Assembly (NCBI RefSeq): GCF_029227915.1
Contig: NC_079878.1
Location: 14,322,001-14,386,000, forward strand
DNA length: 64,000 nucleotides
Reading direction: 5' to 3'
From: Hydractinia symbiolongicarpus
Taxonomy: Eukaryota > Cnidaria > Hydrozoa > Anthoathecata > Hydractiniidae
Position numbers and translations under genes: made by a program. Position 1 is the first letter of the stretch; every line of letters begins with the position of its first letter. This document shows positions 48,435 through 60,305 of the stretch, piece by piece. The notes under the pieces were generated by a model, which saw only the letters and a program-made list of their open reading frames with translations, ran no database searches and was not told where the DNA came from.

Positions 48435-48487
48435 CTAATGTATACATTCCGAACACAGCACCCACATTGATAACAGTGTTTCCAACA
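48435..48487 (-). CDS. Candidate small exon, unknown
   Basis: Acceptor TATACTTCAG and donor ATTAG|GTATAC bound 53 nt. In one frame it reads VGNTVINVGAVFGMYTL, which would join in phase to the exon at 48132. If the donor is not used, the same frame reads on to a stop at 48271, ending in a plausible coding-like tail (VDLVAEALAKYSRAW...). Low support either way. Confidence 0.25.
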
Positions 48488-48564
48488 CTGAAGTATATAA
48501 ATGTATAAATTTTCGGAATAATAATAAAAAAAAGATGATAAAAAAATGCTATGCGATAAAACAA

Positions 48565-49521
48565 AATTTAATTTTGGGTAGAAGATGTATGAGGTTTGCA
48601 ATCATAATTACGTAAGAATTAGGGTAACGAAATTCATTTTAATTTGTCTGGCATGCTCCACATTTTTTAACAATACACAGTATGCATCCTTTCCCGCAGT
48701 AAAAAGCGTTTAATCAAGGTCTCCATGTTTCCATCAGGATGACATTTTCACATGGACATCATTTAGCGGGTATGATTTCTTCCAGTTCTTCCGTTGATAG
48801 TACTATTACTGTTGAGGTGCGAAGAGTGGATTTCAAACCCAGTTTGTGCTATGGAAAGCCCAAATAATTAAAAAAATGACTAAACTAGCTGACCATCCAC
48901 ATCTGTCACTCTACAAACGCATTTTTTTTATTTTAAGACTTATCAGTGTTTCACAAAATGTAGAAATATTGATTTACAATCGATGACAAACGATGCTGGC
49001 ACATATCTAGATATTTTAAATCCACAAGTTGTAATTTGGGACTGAACAATTATTTCGTCACTTAGTGGACCCGACGTGAATTTTTCCGTAAATTCGACAG
49101 TAAGCGGCGCTTAGAAGTTTCATTTTCACAACCTGTCGGTTGTAAAGTATTGACAAAGTTGATTTTAAAAACTGCTTAAAAACTACCGTTGCGTTAAATC
49201 TATTTTTTTCTGATTATAGATTTTTCTTTCCTCCAGATTGGTTAATTACACTTCACCATTTATTCTCACTTTAAATTTACAACTGTTAAAACAATTATAA
49301 AACTGGTGTGAGGCAAGTTAGACTCAGAAAAGGTTACTTTACACCGAGAATCGAAAGAATAATGACAATTTGTCCATGTTATTTCTACCAGTTCAATGCT
49401 CATCTAATTCATTTTAGTATATAAATCTACCGATTGTTTCCGATAGGAGCATTAAATCCGCTAACCTCCTTATTGTTGAGTTTCATGGTTTATGAAAAAA
49501 TAAAAAATGCATTCATCACTC
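48565..49521. other. No gene seen
   Basis: AT-rich spacer between the candidate exons and the first cysteine-rich gene. Nothing recognised. Confidence 0.5.
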
Positions 49522-49917
49522 TTAACTCATATTTCTACACTTTTTAATAATTTTAACTTGACAAAAGTTTTTACAATTTCCTTTAAAACAAATTTGTTTG
49601 CATATTCTACTTTTTACAAAATGACAACTTGAAAATAACGTCGTGCCAACATACGTGAAGTCCTTACATGTACATCTTAATTCGCACTTCTGCATCGATT
49701 CTCCTCCACTGCACTTCTTTGTACAAAATTCACCATTACAAGTGTACTTTAAAATTTCCCATTTATTACCACTTGGTCGTAGATGCATTCTTATGGGTAC
49801 ATCAATACTCATTTCTTTAGCAGGACGTTTTTCAGCTTTAATGTCTCTGCTCTCGAGAAAACTGAATCCCATTGATCCCATCAAAAGAAACAAAATTTGA
49901 TACTTCTGAAAATACAT
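49522..49917 (-). CDS. Small secreted cysteine-rich protein, family member 1
   Basis: Intronless, 131 residues. N-terminal signal peptide (MYFQKYQILFLLMGSMGFSF...), a polar linker to about residue 55, then a 12-cysteine domain with spacing C-4-C-3-C-8-C-3-C-1-C-13-C-7-C-3-C-4-C-3-C-7-C, ending CRNMS. The spacing equals that of the 63.1 kb gene except in the 13-residue loop, which carries YVGTTLFSSC here and YTGSTLPSNC there. I do not recognise the family. A secreted, disulfide-rich role (defence, toxin-like, matrix or signalling) is possible but unproven. TATAAAA lies about 80 bp upstream of the ATG. Confidence 0.82.
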   Translation of the reverse strand: MYFQKYQILFLLMGSMGFSFLESRDIKAEKRPAKEMSIDVPIRMHLRPSGNKWEILKYTCNGEFCTKKCSGGESMQKCELRCTCKDFTYVGTTLFSSCHFVKSRICKQICFKGNCKNFCQVKIIKKCRNMS

Positions 49918-49996
49918 GTTTTCGTTCTTTCTGTTTGTGGTTGAAATAAAATGATCAATAGAACATCGGTGTCTTTATCAGTAAATGTAATCTCGT

Positions 49997-50003
49997 TTTT
50001 ATA
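49997..50003 (-). promoter_or_regulatory. TATA box of cysteine-rich member 1
   Basis: TATAAAA on the minus strand, 80 bp before the ATG. Members 2 and 4 have a TATA-like box at nearly the same distance. Confidence 0.5.
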
Positions 50004-52527
50004 CAATAGTTACTGATAACCTCTAATGTAACTGAACTTTTGACAATACTTTTGACAGCATCCTTTCAACGTAGCAAAAATGTTGTGTCACGGGCTTCAC
50101 GAATTCGGCTAAATATATAAATATCTTTCCCTCCACAAAAAGAAGATTTTTCTGTTTTGAAAACAGGGCAGATGTCTTTATAAACACATTACGCATCCTA
50201 GTTTGCAGGACTTTAAAGCACAGTTCATTGTCGCTATCACTAAGTAAACTGGGTCCGAAGTTGTGGTAATGATTATACTAAGTGAAGACCGCAATGTTGG
50301 TTTTGAAAAGGCGAGTAAAGCTACATCGCATCAAATATGGAAAATGTCATTCAAAGTTCCCTTTTAAAAATAACAAAAACTTTTGATGGTCTGTGACGTC
50401 ACTTCTGATCTTGGTGTTTTTCAGACATATTTAGATGAACCACTCAACTACTGTTTACATTTTTTAAATATGTAAAATTACAAACGTTTTGTGCAATTTT
50501 ATTTGTAAGGCATTTTTGTTGTGACATGATAATGTTTGAAAAAGCGTGCCAGAAAATTAAAGGTGATGCAAACAACAAACTATTTCGTGGTAGCCAAATA
50601 ATATATTTTAGGCGAAAGAAAAAAAATTAAATAGAGTTTCGAGAATTATAAAAAATCTAATGTAACTACTAACACACAAAATACCTCTTCACCTGATATA
50701 GAGAAATAAGTAAGCTTTGAATGTACGTACCAGTAAATGTCAAAAATAAACAACAAAATATGAATCCAACTATTTTGCATGCTAGCTATTGTAGTAACAA
50801 TATTTTGTAAACTTTTTTAAACAATTAAATATATCTGTTGCAACCAATAATAATATTTTTTCGTGGTTTTGCTTCGCTCTTTCACAACATGCTTCATGTA
50901 TCGCTGACTGCTTATTGGGTGCATGTCGATGTCTTGCAGAAATTTCGTAAACAAAAACATTGAAGTCTGTCTACCCTGCGAATACTTCAATATAAAAAAA
51001 ACTTTCGTTAATTTCAAAGAGGTTTTTCAGCACGGGGCATTCCAGATTGGCGGACCTGGTCTTTCGGGCCAACATAAAAGTTCAATCAGCAGCCATGCAA
51101 CAGCTGTTCACCCTGTCTTCTAGCATAACAATATGCATAACAGTCTCTTCGTATTTTTATTGCATTTAAAATGAAGGATCATCTCTTATTAGAGTCATTT
51201 CAGTTCTTATATACTGCAATGTTTAGAATAAACTTCCAGAAAGTGTATAAAAATTTGTTTGCGAGTCAAAACATACTACAATCTTTTTTATTGCTCGTAT
51301 TCTCACATCTTCATCCCTAGGGTCTCTTGCCCCCTGAGCCATTTACACACCGCGCTATCAAATTCATGCCCTATGAAGGAAGTTGGTATTCTCGCATCGC
51401 AGACAACAAATTTCCTCACGAATTAAAATTTAAATTTATTGTCAAATAATGACAGTAAAAAAAGCCAGTTGTGTTTAGAGCGACAAAAGTATATTTTCCA
51501 AATTCTAATAACAGACATGAAATGGGAGTATTTTCTCCTGACTAAATCAATTTGCAATTATTAGGTCAAGCTGTATGTAACGAAATTTGAAAGTTTAAAA
51601 CAGCCTCGTTCCAAGGAATATTTGCTTCTCACAAGCGCGCGCTTTTTGATTTTCGCCATTACTGTAAAAGGTACTGGGGTCAAGCTTGAGTATAAAAGTG
51701 TTTCAAACCATCTCCTTAAACAATAGATGTATGAAGTCCTCAATAATTGGTTTCAGAACAAATAAAATCAATAAAACTAAAAATTAATTTGTATATGCGC
51801 ACTACAATTGAATGAATAGTCTATTAAACACAAACTGTTTCTCAAAAATGTATGTGTTTGTTGTTATAAGACAACTTGTTTATCCATTTCGTGAATTTAA
51901 ACAACACCCAGCGACACACAACAACTTAAAGTAACACTGATGTTAGGCTGAAAAACAACGTTACTTGAATAAGTAGACAAAAACTCCATATGCTCCAAAT
52001 TTGTTTTATTCAATAGAAAACAGATGACTCGAGGTAGAGAAAATCAACGTTTTTTATTTAAAAAAAGGATAGCAGTGGAGCTTGAAACGTGCATTGTTGT
52101 AAGCGTGTTCCATCATAAAGTACGTACCATTTTTTAAGTAAAATACATTATGAAAGATGTATTGCTACTTTGAGCTACCTTTTCTTCACAGCATTCTTTT
52201 ACACAACTGCAGAAAAGTAGTAAAAAAAGTAGGCGCAGATAAACTTGCTTTCATTAAACACAGTCAAAATATGTTCCTCCATGAATGCAGTTCTTTATAA
52301 ACCCTTTCCATGAAATTTTAGATAAAGAAACAATAAAAACGCATCTTTACTGATTTTTTCCTTTTTCATGCTGCAATTCTCTAAGCCCTAGACGTATGAC
52401 CTGCATACGAAAAGCTGTAAAGGGACTGAGAACGAGGTTACAAACTTTTATATTACAACAATAAATTATTACGTCATTGCTACCATATACTTATATTATC
52501 AACACCTTCGTACTCATATCCTTTTTA
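50004..52527. other. Spacer between cysteine-rich members 1 and 2
   Basis: No complete gene seen. A possible signal-peptide exon on the minus strand (50780-50731, strong donor GTACGT) has no convincing downstream exon. A partial copy of the CTCGTCCCC repeat lies at about 51306-51372 and half copies at about 51601-51620 and 52420-52440. Confidence 0.45.
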
Positions 52528-52896
52528 TCACTTGCTTATGTTTATACATTGCTTCACTACTCTTTTTTCACAAATTGTTTTCGTCATTCCTCCGAGAGTT
52601 ATTTCATGGCACACATCTTTTTTAACTAGTTTACAGTTCGATGGTAGCGTGGAACCAACATACCCATTTTTATCGAATATACAGTGAAAGAAACTCGTAC
52701 ATGTCTTGCTATCAGCTTGTAGTACACATTCAATTTTAAAGTATGTTTCAGAACACAAGACTTCGTCTGTAGCATTTAGATTATGTTCAATAGTTCCAGC
52801 TTTCATACCCTGTAAAGGTTTGCATACGACACAACTTAAGATTACAAAAGAGAGAACTAAAAAACTTTGAAGTACGTTCGCAATCATCATTTGCAT
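52528..52896 (-). CDS. Small secreted cysteine-rich protein, family member 2 (reduced cysteines)
   Basis: Intronless, 122 residues. Signal peptide (LQSFLVLSFVILSCVVC), linker, then a domain alignable end to end with the 49.5 and 63.1 kb proteins (GYVGSTLPSNCKLVKKDVC; VVKQCINIS at the end). It keeps 8 of the 12 domain cysteines, with spacing C-8-C-8-C-5-C-15-C-7-C-12-C-7-C. The missing ones are positions 2, 5, 9 and 10, replaced by Phe, Phe, Thr and Thr, with no change in register outside the variable loop. An Asn-x-Thr (NAT) site lies in the linker. Function unknown. Confidence 0.8.
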   Translation of the reverse strand: MQMMIANVLQSFLVLSFVILSCVVCKPLQGMKAGTIEHNLNATDEVLCSETYFKIECVLQADSKTCTSFFHCIFDKNGYVGSTLPSNCKLVKKDVCHEITLGGMTKTICEKRVVKQCINISK

Positions 52897-52978
52897 GTGT
52901 ACTTTTCGTTTGTTTGTGTTTCTTCAGTCTTGTTTAGTTTGCATCAGCAATTGTCGTACCGAAGTAGCGACGCACTCT

Positions 52979-52985
52979 TTTTATA
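52979..52985 (-). promoter_or_regulatory. TATA box of cysteine-rich member 2
   Basis: TATAAAA (followed by more A) on the minus strand, about 83 bp before the ATG at 52896. Confidence 0.5.
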
Positions 52986-53739
52986 CTTACTCACATGACT
53001 CATATTTTGCATACAATTGACCTTCTTGTAAACTAGCCTTCTAAGGCTCACATTTAACGTTGGTGTACAGACAAATAAACATATTTAGTCACTGTAAATA
53101 AACACACCGACAGAGTGCTTGACTGTTTGCAAGTATTAAATTACTGTGTATTGCAAATAAACGAATTATAACATCACCCTAAATCATGAATTTATTTTAT
53201 TTATTTATTATTTAGTCACGAATATTTTACAAGGATAGCCTTTTCAGAAATATATACAAATCTGTTATCAACAAAATATTACGGTATTAAAATTGTCTAT
53301 ATATAAAATCAGCAAAAACAATGAGTATGGTGTAAAATAATAGATAAAAGCGAAGAACAAACACTTGAAAAGTCTAGTGAAAACGTGCTGAGAAGTCTGA
53401 GAAGGTCAGAAGCGATTTGCCACAAGACACTAAAACACAAAATACTAAATGAAACAAGTTCTCAAAACTATAAAAAAAATGTTATAATTGTGAGTTTAAA
53501 TAAATAGTTAAAAACGAAAACCGAAAACCGAAAAACAAACAAAAGACTGTAAAAACGCAAGCCCAGAAGGCTAGCAGGTAATAAGAAGAAGTAACACTAA
53601 ATTGAAAAAGATCCTCGTGATAAAAATAAATTAAAGGTAATATTCTCAAGTTTCGATTTAAAAATATCACTAGATTTACATTTTCTTATCTGCAGTGGAA
53701 GTTTATTGTAAATTTGCGCTCCAATACACTAGCCGGTGG

Positions 53740-54640
53740 TATAAGGGATTTATTTCTAATAATTTTACATCTACGTCCATCTTAAGGTTACAGCTTGAAC
53801 AGTTGGTAGTTTTGAGATGTACAAATGCTCAATAAGTTAAAACTGGTTGCATCATAGTCTGGAAAATAGTCAATGCAGCTTTCCATGTCATCAAAAATCA
53901 TGGGCGATGTAGTAAATTCAACCTTCTAGAAGCTTTACCATACATCAAAGTACCTATTCAGATTTAACGACAGTTCGATGAGTAAACCAAGATACATACT
54001 TCTACGTAAATGTTACTCTCACAGTTTGAACCATAGGTTATACTCAATGAGCTGCTCTGTTTTGAAAGATTATTCTTCGAACCAAACAACATAGCTTCAG
54101 TTTTTCTGGATCCAAAATTTAAAAGTAATTCTTTTTTTATACACCATTAAAAAATACAGTCCATGTCAGATGAGAGACGAGTTTTATTGATACTCAGTTC
54201 TCTCTCAGCAACAAATAATACGGTATTGTCTGCGTACTTCACCACTTAAGAATGTTTCACGACGGTACAAAGATCATTGATAAACATTATAAAGAGCAGC
54301 GGGCTTAAAAATTGACTCCTGTTGTACTCCACTTGTGATTGACGGTTCAACCCTTGTTGTACTCCACTAGTGATTGGCGGTTCATCAGATAAAAAAAATT
54401 TATGTTGCACTTGCTGAAATCTACCAAACAGATAATCTGCAAGCCACTTGCGTTTTCTGTTTAACAATACCAAAACTCGTTAGTTTTAACACCGGTTTAA
54501 AATGGTTCAACATGTCGAAAGCTTTTCTCTAAAAACACAGATCATACTATTTTACTTTCACTTACTTTTGATTTCACATAGTCCAGCAAGATTGTAGCAG
54601 CAAATTCAGTGGGACCACGAGGTCTGATCTTACAGTAGGC
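53740..54640 (-). mobile_element. Decayed LINE reverse transcriptase fragment
   Basis: On the minus strand, pieces of a non-LTR reverse transcriptase appear in order but with stops and frameshifts: PTEFAATILLDYVKS, a degraded FDML-NHF segment, WLADYLFGRFQQVQ, SPLLFIMFINDL, KYADNTVLFVAEREL (catalytic YADD is YADN), LLLNFGSRKTEAMLFGS, and a MQPVLTY-like end. A tandem duplication of about 45 bp (TTGTACTCCACTWGTGATTG) interrupts the GVQQG region. Jockey/CR1-like is an inference. Confidence 0.75.
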
Positions 54641-55103
54641 TTTTTATAACTGAAACCCACAAGGGACTAAAAGCCATAGTTTGACTAAGTACACACCTAA
54701 TTTATGCGAAGTTCCAGGTAAAGACGGATTTGCATTAAACCAACCGGACGAACGATTATATATGTATTTTAATTCAGTATTCTGATTAGTTAAGAAATAA
54801 TTTTTAATGCCTGGGAAAAACGTTTCATTTTAAGGAGGTTTAAATTCAAAAGAGGCACTTGTCATGTACTGCGCAGATAATAAAAGTTCTGTAAAAGGCA
54901 TATTTTTCAAAATCTTTCAGCCTTGTCAAAATTCATTTCAGCTCGTTTCTAACATTTGCTTTCCCAATATAAAAAAAATACAGTCGCTGGTAATCAGGTT
55001 CAAACCATTTCAAAAAATATCTATTAAATAGGGTTCTGTGTATAGCGAGAATTTCGACTAATTGTTTTTTTTTTGCACTAAAAATTGGTAATTGCGGACA
55101 TCC

Positions 55104-55199
55104 CAACCTCGTTCCCAGGGCATTTTGCCTATTAATTAATTTGATAGCGTTCTCTTCGTAACAACGGCTCAGGAGCCAGGAGACTCTTGGGCGAAGACA
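55104..55199. repeat. CTCGTCCCC-family palindromic element, copy 3
   Basis: CAACCTCGTTCCCAGGGCAT at the left, a TTTGATAGCG core, GGCTCAGGAGCCAGGAG inside, and CTCTTGGGCGAAGACAAGG at the right. Same layout as the copies at 45.3 and 46.3 kb. Confidence 0.75.
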
Positions 55200-56559
55200 A
55201 GGATGACCGACATAGTGGATGGTAGATCTTTTTTCAGATATTAAAACCTATTAATCTGTTTACTGGAGAATACCTGGATGTTAGACGGAAGATTATTACG
55301 CAACACAGAAAAATAAACAGTGTCCTTAGTGACACAGACAGGATTTAATTAGATCAGGATATTGCAACAGATTACTCGTGTGGTTGTGTTAATGTGGGAT
55401 GAAGGATGTAACAGTCGGTTGTTAGGTAATATAATGTTTATACAAGTCAACAAAAGCCTAAAATTACCAACCAGGATTGTCTGCTAGTTCCAACTTTTTT
55501 TTCCGACATGGGAATATATATTGATGCTTTCTTCTTAAGTTTACTGTGTGCGGATACATAAAGGCATACCACAGGGTCACTACATACCATACTATATAAA
55601 TAGATTTAAAATGTTTTATATGTATGACGTCGCTTGAGCATGTTAGGCAAACATATTGATTTGTTACAGAAACTTTTATATTTACCAGTCTTTTCTTGCT
55701 AAACTTTATTGAAACTGTATGTGATACAATTTCAAATATTGGACCTGTAAATAATAAACCCTTTTTTCGGGATTTGTTTACATATTCCTTTCATAGCCTT
55801 ACTTAGTTTTGTTCCACAAAAATATCATTTTGTGTACTTTGCCGAACAGTTTTTGTCCGATTTTTACCATAGTACATTTGAAGAGAAGCACACACATGGA
55901 GAGTGAAGGTTTTTTAACTAATCTATAAACAGTATGAGAGTGGCTAGCTTGTATTTTAAAATTTTGGACCTTTATAACGTTTTTTGGCTATAAGGAAATC
56001 TTAGTTTTATTGAGGTATTTAACTATCTATACATAGTCTTGTGACTATGTCCTTTAGGAGGTCGTTTCATTTTCATGGATGTTTAGCTACCTTCGCTAGC
56101 TATATATTATGGTTAAATGCAATAGTGGCTTTGCTATCTAGCTGAAAGACCACAGAATTCTTGGATGGTTTTGTAACTCTATTTTTTAACTGCACGGTTG
56201 CTGGGTAGGCTTGAGTTTACATTGAATTTGACATAGCAGTTTAAGCGTTTATCCCAAGAATGGGTTATTCGGTGTAAGTGGTTTTCACGAAAAGTAATTT
56301 TTGGTAAAGGTAAAGGATCCTAAATTTTAGTAAGACTTAAAGTTTGTCATATGTTTTTACATTGATTTGATAAAATCCAATCCAACTTTTTTTTCTTATA
56401 ATAAAGGTTTGCAACTTCCTGTTTTTAGTCGTTTCAGAGATTAATAATTTTGGCAGAATACATATTGCTGACAACCTTTCTTTTCATTGATATAAGTCAG
56501 ACAAAGTCAATGACATACCGAGAGACCTAAATATGTGAAAGTATGTCATCTGGAGGATC

Positions 56560-56697
56560 AGTGGCTCTGTCCGTCCGTCCGTCTGTCTGTCTGTCACGCA
56601 AAATGGTAGCTTAGCTGCGCAATAGCGAGAAGCACGCAATGCGGTATAAAAAGGACGGGCGAACCCGTGGATTTTTCAAAGGCTAACGACTAGTAGA
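56560..56697 (+). repeat. GGACGGGC...CGACTAGT repeat, further copy
   Basis: Starts with a (GTCC)n/(GTCT)n run, ends GGACGGGCGAACCCGTGG, an AT run and ACGACTAGTAG. Same family as 11.13-11.41 kb. A reversed end fragment lies at about 57161-57196 (ACTAGTCG...GGCCCGTGGAAAAATC). Confidence 0.8.
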
Positions 56698-59196
56698 ATA
56701 TAAATCAGCACTACTCTAATATCTTTTAAAAAATTGTAATTTATAATAATAATGAATTAAAAATTATGGTACCATGCAGGGAATTGAACCCATTTGTACT
56801 GGGTCATGTGACATTAGAATGTGCAGTCAAAATTAATCGACTTAAAAATATTAAAATTTTTAAAAAAAGGCTAAAGATATAATGACAAGCTCATTTTGTC
56901 TCATGTGCCACGAAAATTAAAATCAGCACGAGATGCTTAATCATGAATACGTGGCCACTACTATTAAACCAATAGAATTTTTGTCAATCTTTTTATATGC
57001 TAACCGCTTATGTTTGCGAATTTTTGTTTAGTAGAAAAGGCAGTGACAAACCATAGAGGTATGAAGACTGTTTTTCTGTAGTGCTACATTTGATGCTTCA
57101 TTTATTTAAGATAAGACATTGACGTTACAGACAGACACAGTCTTTGCATTGGTATAACAGACTAGTCGATCAGGCCCGTGGAAAAATCACTTACGCACAC
57201 AAGAACCTTTTTTTAGATGCATGTTGACACATTGCTTCTATTGTGTAGAGCTTTTCGATTACGAAAATAAACAGGATCGTGTGCTTTTGGCAAACTTTTA
57301 AAGCGATATTGAGGTTTAAAGGGTTTTCGATGACCTCATCTGTGTCGAGACGGACGGGTTGACCTAGCTTTAGGAAATCGGCCTTTTGTCAGGTGGTCCC
57401 TAGTTATCCACGCAGGTAATGTTGTCAGTTATTTTCAACCGTTTTTAAGTTATTTGGCCTCAAACTTAAAAGTGCACTGCAATGGCCTATTCTCATTTGA
57501 TGAATTGATGTCAGTCTAAATGCATTGACGTCGTGCCGTAACGTCTAGACAGCTGCCAAATAAGACATACTTTTTCGGCTAGATTTAAGAAAAATGAACA
57601 CATCCATCTTGCCTATTACAGACAGACGGACACGCCCGTCAACGCGTGAGACAAGCGATCCAGTCAAATTTAAATTTCAAGAGACCAGTACCAGAGATAC
57701 CTCTTTTGTGGCAGCACGCATATCAGAATGCGAAAAAAAAGTTCTCGGGACGTGATTGCAGCGCTTTTATAGCGCCGTCCAAGATTGTCAGAGAGTGAAA
57801 AAGAGCCCTTGGAACGAGGTTGGCTATAATGGTGGCAAAGATTATTGCTTATATAGGTAAGATTTTGTCGTGGATGCACAGAAGAAACTGTACAACTTCT
57901 ATGTATGCGTTCCATTGCAGAATACCAAATACATTATACAGACAAACATCAATTTTAAAGAAAGAAACTTTAATGTAGGTCGTATCAACCAAGAGTGTTG
58001 CTGTATCAACTATCAATGTGCAAAATGTCCCATTTTAGTTTTCCAATTACTGTAATGGCCGTTGTTTTTATCTTGTTCCTTTTGAACCATACATATATTG
58101 CGTTTTAGAACACTGGAGGATCAACGTCGTAAATTCAAAAATGCCTGTTGACCAGGAGTTAAAAATCCAACAGCACTTTTTGTCAAGACGTGGTTCTTTG
58201 CTGCCAGAAAGTGGTTGCTTGTTGTCTCTGTGCTCCTCTGTTGTCACGTCGCCCCCATCAGGTTGGTTAGAATAGCTTTGGCTTCTCTGCAACTGATTGA
58301 TGTGAAAATGAGGGTTTTGCACATTGGGACATGGAAAAGGGTGGGTTTAAGATGCCTTAGAATGTCATACCATATTTAATAATAGTGATTTCTTTGGCTG
58401 ATTTAAGGAACCTTTCCATACTAGATATTGTTCCGTGAAAAAGCAATCCCAAATAAAGATCGTACACCTGACACGTGTCCACCCCAGGTCGCAAGTGCTG
58501 TGTTGCTCAATCAGGGAAAGAAAACATGAGGAATGACACTAAAACGACATTTAACTGTACTGTCTGCAGTTTCCAGGAATTGTTTATAAAATTTATATAC
58601 TAGAATTCTTGAGTATTTGAGGTTTTAATTAGATGATAGAAAACATTGCTGCTTTAAAAATTTCCAAGACGAATCCAGGCTGTATTTTCTATCACGCATC
58701 ACCAAACCATTTCGCCAGAGGAACTTGCTATTTTTGCCTTTCGTTCATTGTGCATGGTAGACTATTTTTCTAACCAACCAATTTCTCCCTCCTCCGTGGA
58801 CCTAAAAAGGCAAGTTTTTCAATCTTCGCTTCGTCGCATCCTTGAGTGGAGGTAGCTATTACGGAATCTGGAAAACACGCGGAATTGTAAGAAAAATCGG
58901 CGCATATGCGTACACTTTCTTTGTACCGACAGATGGCCGTATACAAATATCACGATTTACAGAGTGGAAAAAGAGGGATAACAGAGTAAATTCAACCATT
59001 TGATGATCGTTACTAGTCATGTTCAGCAAGAAGAGAGGATTCATCTTCAGTTGGTCTCGCATAGTTCCTTTCCTTGATTATATCTCCATTTATCTCCATT
59101 TTAAACAACCGAATAACAAACAACAGGGATAGCAATTTAAAATTCTTGTTAGTCTAGTTGAAAAAAAAAGCAATATTCACTATTTACAAGAATTTC

Positions 59197-59308
59197 TTCT
59201 TGAGATGTGGCAACATGAGATATTCCTCACCTTGTAAAAGTGTTCCAGCGCCTTCTTGAGATGTGGCAACATGAGATATTCCTCACCTTGTAAAAGTGTT
59301 CCAGCGCC
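59197..59308. repeat. ~56-bp tandem duplication
   Basis: Two head-to-tail, almost identical copies running from CTTCTTGAGATGTGGCAACA to GTAAAAGTGTTCCAGCGCC. No coding content recognised. Confidence 0.9.
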
Positions 59309-60305
59309 ATCTTATCGTATTTATAATTTTTTAACGTTTTGACGGTTTTTAACAGGCTCGTCCACAAAGTAGAAATTCTCTTTTCATTTCAGTGGCCTAT
59401 CCAGTGGCTTTTAAACGACAAAATATGTGCAAACTCATCTATCACCGGTCGAAAAACTGAGAGTAATTGATTTTAATTAATAAATTTTTGCTAGAAATTT
59501 TTTATCAGAATAGAAAAATGCTTAAGATTTCGATCTCCCTGGTAGCAAGTTTCTTGAAAAATTTCTTTACTTTTGCAAGTCGCGAAAATTTTTTTCTCGT
59601 GAAATCGAATTTTTAAGTATCTTTGTTACAAATTTTACAGTTACTTCAAAAATATCGTAATGGAAGAATGAAAGGCTTTTTATGCTTTTAGGAAATAATC
59701 AAAAAGAATCCCAAAATTGTCATGGAGACTTTTCTTGAATAAAAATTGCTATTTTCAACACCAAAACCTCCCAAGAAGTTCTTATAAGAAAACGTAAGCA
59801 ACGTTTTTAGCGTCATTTGATAATTTGTGAACCTCAAAATTTCTTATTAAAACTCAAAACATCCTCAAAAAACGCTGTATCTTCGGTCTAATGATACTAC
59901 TACTACTACTACTAACAGACAGTCCCAAAAAAGTTCGTGTCCGACATGATAAGATTGTTATTATGGGCCTTTAACTCCTTTTATTACATATTTTTATTGA
60001 TCTAATATTTTGAACACAAGTAGAAAACAGCAACTTGTATCTTTTCTTTAAGTTAACATTAATATGCGTCTCAAGAAAGTTTCAGAAACACCAAAGCACG
60101 GAAAAGCGCGTTGATTCAGTAACATACATAATATACATGAATATGAAGAAGTTGTAAAGAAATTAAATGTTTACTTTCCTTCCTTCATTTAATATTATTT
60201 TTTCCGATTATAATTACAGTTTGCTGGTATCAGTGCATAAATAACATAGAAAAAAACCAGGTTGATTGAAGGTTATTGACACATTTGAAAAGGTAAACAT
60301 TAACA

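Noticed and set aside
50731-50780. Signal-peptide-like first exon on the minus strand with strong donor
   Set aside because: No in-phase downstream exon with meaningful content before the 49.5 kb gene, which has its own start and signal peptide.
52180-52260. Short minus-strand frame starting MKAS
   Set aside because: Only about 23 codons, not similar to the cysteine-rich family.
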